NCBI RefSeq assembly: GCF_000764305.2
Contig: NW_025939609.1
Location: 102,740 to 166,739, forward strand
Reading direction: 5' to 3'
Length of the DNA stretch: 64,000 nt
Source: Hyalella azteca
Taxonomy: Eukaryota > Arthropoda > Malacostraca > Amphipoda > Hyalellidae
Both the position numbers and the translations under genes were made by a program. The notes under the pieces were generated by a model that saw only the letters and a list, made by a program, of their open reading frames with translations, searched no databases and was not told the origin of the DNA. The first letter of the stretch is position 1, and every line of letters begins with the position of its first letter. Shown here in pieces: positions 61,201-64,000 of this stretch.

Positions 61201-61542
61201 GCCAAATTTTTTTTTGTCAGTAGACAGAGCTTATTTCCCAAACAGGGTTAACTATTTTGTGACCCTTCTTTCCATAGGTTTTCTTTAAAAATTAGCCAGA
61301 AATTCATTATTTGCAGAAGAGGGTTGCCACAAAAGCTGAAATGACAGGCAATGATTGCTCTAACATATTCTTTTGTCAAATTGAATTCAGTGCAATTAGA
61401 ATGCACGCCATGGGCTGGTCCTTTCTTACCCCATGAAGGGTGCGATCCTGTCTTACCCCATTTGACTATAAGTGAAATGACAGTACTTACCATTGCCAGC
61501 TCCAGTCACAATAGCTACTCTTCCATTGAAGAGAAGAGACAT
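43067..61542 (-). CDS. HSD17B4: Peroxisomal multifunctional enzyme type 2 (17-beta-HSD type 4 / D-bifunctional protein), multi-exon gene
   Basis: Family knowledge: this enzyme does two steps of peroxisomal fatty-acid beta-oxidation, hydrating 2-enoyl-CoA to (3R)-hydroxyacyl-CoA and oxidising it with NAD+, and carries an SCP2 lipid-binding tail. Seen: 13 exons on the minus strand at 61542-61491, 59535-59398, 58183-58031, 52847-52703, 50341-50225, 48553-48399, 47465-47387, 46640-46477, 45739-45613, 45364-45192, 44824-44648, 43998-43762 and 43287-43067. All have GT-AG borders, and phases match wherever both neighbours are present. About 645 codons are visible. Two exons (about 43 and 40 codons by comparison with the family) are missing at the N gaps 51783 and 44579, which would give about 729 residues, close to the usual 736. 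Motifs: TGAGNGLG and NNAG (SDR), catalytic Tyr at residue 162, the SGDxNPLHID hydratase-2 motif, C-terminal SKL. No stops interrupt it. Confidence 0.96.
43300..43450. repeat. About 75-bp duplication copying the terminal-exon acceptor
   Basis: GAATGTAAATA...ATGACGAAAATAA occurs twice. With it, CAG|CTGTGG is copied: the real acceptor GTGCAG|CTGTGGACC at 43288 and a second GGCAG|CTGTGGGA at about 43370. Confidence 0.8.
43762..43998 (-). CDS. HSD17B4: HSD17B4 exon 14 (hydratase/SCP2 linker)
   Basis: Begins GA GGC TAC: (G)[13 protein letters not shown], followed by an Ala/Thr/Pro low-complexity linker coded by GGC/GGT-rich DNA on the plus strand, then [20 protein letters not shown] and [15 protein letters not shown], the start of the SCP2 fold. 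Acceptor CGTCAG, donor GTGAGT, ends phase 1. The linker is longer and simpler than usual, an expected place for length variation. Confidence 0.93.
44285..44530 (-). repeat. 20-bp array probably derived from the missing HSD17B4 exon 13 donor
   Basis: About 12 copies of a 20-bp unit with C/T variation. On the minus strand each reads GTGTGCTTGTCAG|GTGTGAC. Read as exon end plus donor it codes V-C-L-S and leaves phase 1. Joined to exon 14 (GA GGC TAC) this gives VCLSGGYVDL, the same length as the family segment IVISNAYVDL. The array abuts an adapter sequence and the N at 44579, where the exon itself should be. Confidence 0.6.
44531..44567. other. Nextera mate-pair junction adapter (artefact)
   Basis: TGTCTCTTATACACATCT followed by AGATGTGTATAAGAGACAG: two Tn5 mosaic ends head to head, the circularisation junction of Nextera mate-pair libraries. 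Twelve bases further on is the single N at 44579. Confidence 0.95.
44580..44702 (-). repeat. 61-bp tandem duplication of exon 12 3' end and donor
   Basis: CCCTCACCTTGATGGCCCTG starts at 44580 and again at 44641. The left copy differs by a few bases at its boundary. The unit carries the last coding bases of exon 12 and the GTGAGG donor. Because it ends at an N, part of it could be an assembly overlap rather than a true duplication. Confidence 0.75.
44648..44824 (-). CDS. HSD17B4: HSD17B4 exon 12 (hydratase-2 catalytic motif)
   Basis: [19 protein letters not shown] contains the (R)-specific hydratase motif with the catalytic Asp and His. It continues [13 protein letters not shown] and ends AFRAIK. 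Acceptor CCAACAG, donor GTGAGG, phase 0 to phase 0. The last ~53 coding bases and the donor are duplicated immediately downstream (44580-44640), up against an N and a mate-pair adapter. The next expected exon (phase 0 to phase 1, about 40 codons) is not visible. Confidence 0.94.
45025..45180. repeat. 20-bp ATAAGCACATTCATGTTCCT array, about 7 copies
   Basis: In HSD17B4 intron 11, starting about 15 bases past the donor. Confidence 0.93.
45192..45364 (-). CDS. HSD17B4: HSD17B4 exon 11
   Basis: (V)[15 protein letters not shown], then [11 protein letters not shown] with the conserved G-GGFGGKR pattern, ending DYTTSVDQ. Acceptor CTGCAG, donor GTCCTG, phase 1 to phase 0. A 20-bp ATAAGCACATTCATGTTCCT array begins about 15 bases past the donor. 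Confidence 0.93.
45440..45612 (-). repeat. Degenerate ~45-bp repeats containing the exon 10 donor
   Basis: AACGTACCC...CCACATTAAAGGCCC units, about four, ending with the real donor (minus strand AAGG|GTACGTC). Each unit preserves GGGTACGTT/C. Confidence 0.75.
45613..45739 (-). CDS. HSD17B4: HSD17B4 exon 10
   Basis: [19 protein letters not shown] and then [20 protein letters not shown], hydratase domain. Acceptor CCCCACAG is fed by a 0.55-kb CCTACCCTCACC-type pyrimidine array, donor GTACGT, phase 0 to phase 1. Degenerate copies of the donor region lie at 45440-45610. Confidence 0.94.
45755..46300. repeat. GGTGAGGGTAGGTTAGGGTA array, 0.55 kb
   Basis: Short 10-12 bp units with a higher-order block (GGGAGAGGCTAGGTGAGGGT recurs). 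On the minus strand it is CCTACCCTCACC and forms the pyrimidine tract of exon 10. Not telomeric: the unit is irregular and not TTAGG. Confidence 0.93.
46376..46476 (-). repeat. 41-bp array carrying the exon 9 donor, 3 junctions including the real one
   Basis: ACGTACCCTGGTGAGGTCAG at 46389, 46430 and 46471. Minus strand: exon end CCTGACCTCACCAGG plus GTACGTG donor. Confidence 0.95.
46477..46640 (-). CDS. HSD17B4: HSD17B4 exon 9
   Basis: Starts (V)[19 protein letters not shown], continues [12 protein letters not shown] and ends PSWQPDLTR, the first hot-dog domain. Acceptor TTGCAG, donor GTACGT, phase 1 to phase 0. The last ~25 bases and the donor are repeated in a 41-bp unit downstream (46376-46476). 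Confidence 0.94.
46680..47385. repeat. A/T-rich degenerate ATTATCGATAATATTATTGA repeats
   Basis: About 60-bp degenerate units in HSD17B4 intron 8. Low complexity. Confidence 0.8.
47387..47465 (-). CDS. HSD17B4: HSD17B4 exon 8
   Basis: [19 protein letters not shown] followed by VVLYALG, the start of the first hot-dog fold of hydratase 2. Acceptor GGGCAG, donor GTAATG, phase 0 to phase 1. The intron downstream is A+T rich with degenerate ATTATC-type repeats. Confidence 0.92.
47466..48240. other. HSD17B4 intron 7, unassigned part
   Basis: A/T-rich with a short CTCCTGC run at 47990-48040. No coding feature. Confidence 0.5.
48244..48398 (-). repeat. About 75-bp repeats carrying the exon 7 3' end and donor
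   Basis: CATCACCTTGGCCAGGAGCC plus CTCATTGGATGTAGGATGCA occurs at about 48253 and 48328, and again as the real junction at 48394-48441. Each copy has AAG|GTGATG on the minus strand. Confidence 0.93.
48399..48553 (-). CDS. HSD17B4: HSD17B4 exon 7 (linker)
   Basis: Completes GK(Y)RFERSQG, then a variable linker with [16 protein letters not shown] and EEAVGLLAK, matching the segment between the SDR and hydratase domains. Acceptor CTACAG, donor GTGATG, phase 1 to phase 0. Both ends are copied nearby: the acceptor plus ACAGGTTC again at about 48590, and the exon 3' end plus donor twice more at 48244-48375. Confidence 0.92.
48554..49545. repeat. 18/20-bp GTGCAGACAACAGGTGTGTA array, about 50 copies
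   Basis: Directly upstream of exon 7's acceptor. CTGTCTGTAGGGTGCAGACA appears twice at the exon side, copying the acceptor and first exon bases. A 150-bp higher-order block is repeated at about 49239 and 49389. Long minus-strand frames of 340-400 codons are shadows. Confidence 0.95.
49545..50215. repeat. 37-bp array in strict two-type alternation (74-bp period)
   Basis: GCACTACGTGGCACAATGTC and GCACTACGTGTCACAATGTC alternate for about 18 units with almost no other change. It starts about ten bases past the exon 6 donor. Confidence 0.95.
50225..50341 (-). CDS. HSD17B4: HSD17B4 exon 6
   Basis: Reads (D)[17 protein letters not shown] and then [20 protein letters not shown], the C-terminal end of the SDR domain. 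Acceptor CCCCCAG, donor GTGAGT, phase 1 on both sides. The 37-bp array at 49545-50215 begins within about ten bases of the donor. Confidence 0.94.
50385..50530. repeat. 21-bp ACCCACCTGGCACCATACTG array, about 7 copies
   Basis: Acceptor side of exon 6; a related block, CACCTAGCACCAAACTGCCA, lies at 51270-51345. The insertion of the 50579-51250 element separates the two. Confidence 0.88.
50579..51250. mobile_element. Interspersed repeat, copy 1, split by a SINE
   Basis: GAACGCCTTGGATCTCTCCG through CCATTACATCCAGGGCAG matches 62566-63030. Contains GGTTAGGTTTCAGATAGCA and TTTATCGTCCTTCGAC. The SINE at 50843-51159 interrupts it. Possibly an LTR or non-autonomous element; superfamily not assigned. 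Confidence 0.8.
50843..51159 (+). mobile_element. tRNA-derived SINE with (AAC)n tail and target-site duplication
   Basis: A-box-like TGCAGTGGTGAGAGAC, perfect B box GGTTCGAGCCC, body TCTGGTTGATAAATGAGTAC, and an AACAACAACAAC tail. GCATGGCCT (50834-50842) and GCACGGCCT (51160-51168) flank it. The empty site in copy 2 (62950s) reads continuously, confirming the insertion. Confidence 0.9.
51455..51605. repeat. CTTAACCCCACACAGAATAA short repeats
   Basis: About four imperfect 20-30 bp units in HSD17B4 intron 5. Confidence 0.75.
51715..51752 (-). other. HSD17B4: Remnant or duplicate of the HSD17B4 exon-5 3' end, beside an assembly gap
   Basis: Minus-strand frame reads [10 protein letters not shown], matching the family segment just before the DL-EALKPE helix, followed by GGGTGTGAG. 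A second partial copy of the same end lies against the N at 51783. The real exon 5 (SAAKLG...NTIAPNAG region, about 43 codons, expected phase 2 to phase 1) is not visible and is probably in the gap. A C7 run where C6 would restore phase suggests a length error or a degenerate copy. Confidence 0.6.
51784..51813. other. Nextera mate-pair junction adapter, truncated, at N gap 51783
   Basis: TATACACATCT plus AGATGTGTATAAGAGACAG directly after the N. It marks a false or unresolved join exactly where HSD17B4 exon 5 is expected. Confidence 0.95.
51814..51970. repeat. About 67-bp GCTATATACAGCGGTACTTA repeats, 3 copies
   Basis: Right of the adapter in HSD17B4 intron 4; includes GCAGCGCGGCGTTAGTTAAT. 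Confidence 0.85.
51971..52494. other. HSD17B4 intron 4 with an inverted repeat
   Basis: TATACCTGTATTAAGTAC repeats at 52085-52200. The stretch 52245-52360 is mirrored at 52370-52460 (TTATATAGAAA, GGACCGTGACTGGTA), giving a ~100-bp imperfect palindrome. Confidence 0.65.
52500..52702 (-). repeat. 45-bp in-frame array repeating the exon 4 active-site end and donor
   Basis: On the minus strand each unit codes [15 protein letters not shown] with no stop and contains AACTACAG|GTGCGT. About 4.5 copies follow the real exon end. Copies differ by single bases (GTACGT, GCAACT/GCAATT). Confidence 0.95.
52703..52847 (-). CDS. HSD17B4: HSD17B4 exon 4 (active-site exon)
   Basis: Residues about 115-163. 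It starts with AT completing an Asp codon ([19 protein letters not shown]), then carries IIMTSS with the catalytic Ser, and ends AAC TAC AG, so the catalytic Tyr (residue 162) is the last complete codon. Donor GTGCGT. A 45-bp array repeating the exon's final 33 bases and the donor begins at once in the intron (52500-52702). The catalytic Lys of YxxxK belongs to the next, missing exon. Confidence 0.94.
52860..53110. repeat. Duplicated acceptor region upstream of exon 4
   Basis: ACCAAATCTGCACG...AAATTGCTGTTAAA..ATGAATTT at 52841 and again at 53037, so a second GTGCAG|ATTTGGTTCGCGCG acceptor copy exists. CCCCTTAAA-TTAAGGGG hairpins lie between. Confidence 0.8.
53111..54130. other. HSD17B4 intron 3, A/T-rich
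   Basis: No gene, array or element recognised. Confidence 0.55.
54150..54440. repeat. 15-bp CACTGCCACCACGA/CACTGCCACCACCA array
   Basis: About 19 copies with two interleaved variants. Frames of 100-130 codons here are shadows. Confidence 0.95.
54575..54915. repeat. 32-bp AAGCTACAATAACAATAGTG array, about 10 copies
   Basis: In HSD17B4 intron 3; unit ends AACGATATACCT. Confidence 0.95.
55289..55431. mobile_element. MITE, GGGGCCATACTTTC family, copy 3
   Basis: GGGGCCATACTTTCGAAA start, GTAAGTACTTAC palindrome, CAATGATTGGCTGATGAAC, end TTTTTTTGAAAGTAT. About 90% like copy 1 by eye. Confidence 0.8.
55640..58030 (-). repeat. Long array of ~85-150 bp units carrying the exon 3 3' end and donor
   Basis: About 17 variable units, each with GCACCCCAGTCAGC, many also with GTCACTCATCCTGGC. 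On the minus strand this is the exon 3 end GACTGGG plus GTGCGT. Units also share AATTTTCCTTTGATTTACGA and AAGACAGCGAAGGAAGACAT. The TIR element at 57496 is inserted inside. Confidence 0.93.
57496..57867. mobile_element. TA-flanked TIR element, copy A, collapsed by an N gap
   Basis: TIRs TAGTCAGATGGGGTAAGACA and its near-inverse TGTCTTACCCCATTTGACTA, TA on both sides. Internal ATCTTACCCCATTGGGGTAAGAT hairpin. The N at 57726 stands where copy B has about 1 kb. Confidence 0.85.
58031..58183 (-). CDS. HSD17B4: HSD17B4 exon 3
   Basis: Residues about 64-115, including [19 protein letters not shown] with the conserved NNAG motif. The acceptor CTGAAG has a poor pyrimidine tract because a GTGGTGCACA-type array (58200-58885) sits right upstream. 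The donor is GTGCGT. The last ~30 bases plus the donor recur many times in the downstream intron (55640-58030). Phase 1 to phase 1. Confidence 0.94.
58200..58885. repeat. 18-bp GTGGTGCACATACAATGT array with a 240-bp higher-order repeat
   Basis: About 37 units; 58381-58610 and 58621-58850 are nearly identical 240-bp blocks. All six long frames through it are shadows. It borders the exon 3 acceptor. Confidence 0.95.
58886..59397. other. HSD17B4 intron 2, no clear feature
   Basis: A/T-rich; CAGCCATTCA repeats twice at 59246-59275. No array at the exon 2 donor. Confidence 0.5.
59398..59535 (-). CDS. HSD17B4: HSD17B4 exon 2
   Basis: Residues about 18-64. It completes the TGxxxGxG loop ([10 protein letters not shown]) and carries the VVVNDLG strand whose Asp selects NAD over NADP in this family. 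Acceptor CTCAG, donor GTATGT, both strong, phase 1 to phase 1. No repeat array touches either border. Confidence 0.95.
59536..60065. other. HSD17B4 intron 1, plain sequence
   Basis: A/T-rich, no feature. Confidence 0.5.
60066..61468. mobile_element. TA-flanked TIR element, copy B, about 1.4 kb
   Basis: Same TIRs as copy A (TAGTCAGATGGGGTAAGACA / TTACCCCATTTGACTA), TA duplication at 60064-60065 and 61469-61470. Subterminal GGGGTAAGACAGGACC words repeat at 60950-61085. No transposase frame is visible, so it is non-autonomous. Its right end lies 22 bp from the exon 1 donor of HSD17B4. Confidence 0.85.
61491..61542 (-). CDS. HSD17B4: HSD17B4 exon 1 (start codon)
   Basis: ATG at 61542-61540 opens [18 protein letters not shown], the first beta strand and the glycine-rich NAD-binding loop of the SDR fold. 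The donor GTAAGT follows directly and leaves phase 1. This ATG is chosen because the family normally begins only 6 to 10 residues before the NAD-binding strand. A 1.4-kb TIR element ends 22 bp beyond the donor. Confidence 0.93.
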
Positions 61543-62565
61543 GATTGGTAAACTACCTAGAGTGGAATAACAGGAATTTAGGAGTTTATAAATATTATAG
61601 TCAGAAGAGTGGAATAACAGGAATTTGGGAGTTTATAAATATTATAATCAGAAAAATATCCATGTAAATTAAATATGTACAGATTATTAATTTTTTAAAG
61701 GAAGTTCCATAAATTGCAAATCACACTAGATTTCCTGGTACCTAGCGTGGTAACTGGTAGGCAATTCCCAATTCCTGAAAATCCTAGGTCCTAGCCCCTA
61801 GGTAATTTTCCTGTTTGGGATATTTACCTATTATAGAATTTATAGTCTAGGACTCTAGGTAAACATGCAAAACAGGAAAATTTCTACTACATGAGCCCCA
61901 AATGCAGCTTTCCTGCATTACAATCAGCAAGAATTGAGCCAATTCGAATATTGTGGAAAAGCGTGGATAAAAATGCACAAATAATGAGCTGCATTCTGCT
62001 AGCAGCTAGCCTACACAATAACAATTAAACCAAACGGCAAACTGTGAGACATTGAAAAATTGAGATTTTCAATAAAAAACTCTACCTTTCAGCCAGATAT
62101 TTAAATACCTATGAAATGTGAATGATAATTTTCAATGAATTCAAGATAGTTGAAAATTAAGGAATAACAGAAGAGGCAAATGGGCAATAGCCAATAGCTA
62201 CCTAGTACCTATTACTTTTATAGTTTTACTCAGCCAGTCAGCCTATTATTAGCCTACTGAGCTACTATTACCTACTCTTTACTCAATACTCAGTCAATAG
62301 TATTAAGGACTTGCAAAATTCATGATATGATAAATTTTGAGGCTGAGAGATCAGGCCAGCAAAACAATAAACCTTTTCAACTACATAATTTCCCTTATCA
62401 GTTGCAGAATGAGTTGCTATCTACTTATCAATTGCAATAATTGCAGGCTAGCAACACATAAAACAGAACTTTCTGTTATGCCGGAAATTTTGACGACTTC
62501 CAATGTCCCGCCAGAGGCGAATCAATTAATTAGGTTAGATGCAAACTATGTCTTGCCAGAAGGGA
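61543..62565. other. HSD17B4: 5' flank of HSD17B4
   Basis: Promoter side. A 47-bp duplication (GTGGAATAACAGGAATTTAG...TATTATAGTCAG) at 61561 and 61609, then A/T-rich DNA with ACCTAGTACC/TACCTAG words. No TATA or initiator can be fixed by eye. Confidence 0.45.
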
Positions 62566-63030
62566 GCGAACGCCTTGGATCTCTCCGGATATCCACCAAT
62601 CAGCCGTGCACAACTTGGCTTTGTCCTCCTCCGGCCTTGACCACCACCTGCCGTGCACCACCAGGCCGCGGATCGAACATGACTTCCGGGCATCGTTAAT
62701 TTACTGTGGTAATCACCATTTAGCGTTTAGCTTGCCTGTATGGCAACAAGATAGTCATTGTGGTAACCCGTTGTACAGTGTGTTCTCAGTTCGTAATAAA
62801 GCTCTGCCCACTACGGTGTCACCTCACTTGGCCCTTTATACCTTAAACCTCGGTCACATCACCGCATCTGGGGTTAGGTTTCAGATAGCAGTTCTGTTCC
62901 AAAATTTATCGTCCTTCGACAAGTGGCCGTTCGACCGAGGGCTGGTTCGACCCACGGCCTAGATACGGACGGCTTGAAGTGTTGAAGGCTACGTTCCGGA
63001 AGGCAGGAATCATGGTGGTCCATTACATCC
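62566..63030. mobile_element. Interspersed repeat, copy 2 (uninterrupted)
   Basis: Matches 50579-51250 without the SINE; carries an additional ~130-bp segment with GTAATAAAGCTCTGCCCAC, an LTR-like polyA motif. No coding frame. Confidence 0.78.
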
Positions 63031-64000
63031 AGGGCAGTTGCCAGAAGCAGCATAGCACACAATGTGTGACACAGAAAAGTTATCCCCGCAACTCATTTTC
63101 TAGGAACGTTGCTCGCCTATTATAATTTAGCGAAGTTACCAATATACACTAACTCCATATTGTCATGACTGCTTAAATAATTAATAATCAATAATTATTA
63201 ATTTATAATAATAATTAATATGGTGCTTGTACACGGGGATAGTGCAGACGGCTAGTAAATCTGGCAAGTGTCGGTCGCTTGCTGACTATCCGGCAAATAA
63301 AGGTGCTTATACACGGGACTATTAGTTGCGTCTACTACAGTTTTGCAGGTTGCGAGCACGAGAGTTTTCCGTACACTGCGCCCGCGTCAGTGCGACGTTG
63401 GGAGCTGTCGAGTAAGGGCGTGCACGGTGGAGTCACGCGAGAGCAAGAAAGCAGTGCGCGCTACAGTGGGCGAGACAGAGAGAGAACGACTCAGCTATGC
63501 TCGGTATGACGACCGGGCGGCTACTGAGTACTGAGCGCAATACAGATGGTATATTTCCATACCAGATTTCACAAATCTGGTATTTTCAGAAGATGTCTGG
63601 GATGAATATTTAGATCTGGTATATTTGCCTAAATCTGGTATTTTCTGACTTTGCTGCAAATTTACTTCATTAAGTTTCACCTCTGAAGTTTGAACTTCCT
63701 CCAGCGTAGGCGTGGATTATATAGCATAAATTACCTTCAGAGCGGCGTGACTAGAGGTTTCCCGCCAGTTTGGAACCGCAAGTTTACCGTTTGATGAAAT
63801 AACCCCAAGCTAATTGTTAACATATAACAAAAGTGCTTAGTGCAATATAAGAACGAGAGTGATGATCCTTAATTGATTACTGATTAGTGATGATATGGCC
63901 TAGGACGCGTGAGGTTGTCGAATCGATCTCAACGACGCAAGCTCCACCATTTTTGTTTAATGGTTTTGAATTCCAGAGTGCCACTTATTGGAGTACCACT
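63031..64000. other. Right edge, unassigned
   Basis: GGTGCTTRTACACGGG occurs at 63222 and 63301 (79 bp apart), which could be a transposon end. At 63546-63650 ATCTGGTATATTT/CATACCAGATTT words form an inverted cluster. No gene recognised. Confidence 0.45.

Overview
The window is a piece of arthropod nuclear genome, probably from a malacostracan crustacean. That assignment is an inference. It rests on animal-type split genes with GT-AG introns, arthropod-style CUB and peroxisomal proteins, LINE/SINE/MITE remnants and very heavy minisatellite content. It is not prokaryotic: nearly all of the long open frames are shadows of tandem repeats.

Three genes lie head to tail, all on the minus strand. 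(1) About 61542 to 43067: HSD17B4, the peroxisomal multifunctional enzyme type 2. Thirteen exons can be placed with matching splice phases. It has an SDR dehydrogenase domain, a 2-enoyl-CoA hydratase 2 domain, an SCP2 domain and a C-terminal SKL peroxisome signal. Two further exons are expected but fall at single-N assembly gaps (51783 and 44579). (2) About 38721 to 31499: a complete four-exon gene for a small secreted protein with a signal peptide and 16 cysteines, family not recognised. (3) From 25891 leftwards off the window: a secreted protein with at least five CUB modules. It has a signal-peptide exon and 12 well-supported further exons, plus one probable one. Each CUB begins at a phase-1 intron and most are split by a phase-0 intron.

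The rest is introns and intergenic DNA filled with tandem arrays, broken LINE ORF1 and ORF2 pieces, tRNA-derived SINEs and terminal-inverted-repeat elements. A family of roughly 1.4 kb TA-flanked elements is present twice in HSD17B4.

The most striking signal is that in all three genes many minisatellites are built from the exon-intron boundary itself. The repeat unit contains the last bases of the exon plus the 5' splice site, and the array runs into the intron directly downstream of the real donor. I see this at HSD17B4 exons 3, 4, 7, 9, 10 and 12, by inference at its two missing exons, at CUB exons 2, 4, 5, 9 and 11, and at exon 3 of the cysteine-rich gene. Each array therefore carries serial decoy donor sites. 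In HSD17B4 exon 4 the 45-bp unit is in frame and repeats the segment that ends in the catalytic tyrosine.

Technical caveat: three uncut Nextera mate-pair junction sequences (14955, 44531, 51784) and four single-N gaps (27746, 44579, 51783, 57726) show that some joins are assembly artefacts. Two of them coincide with the missing exons.
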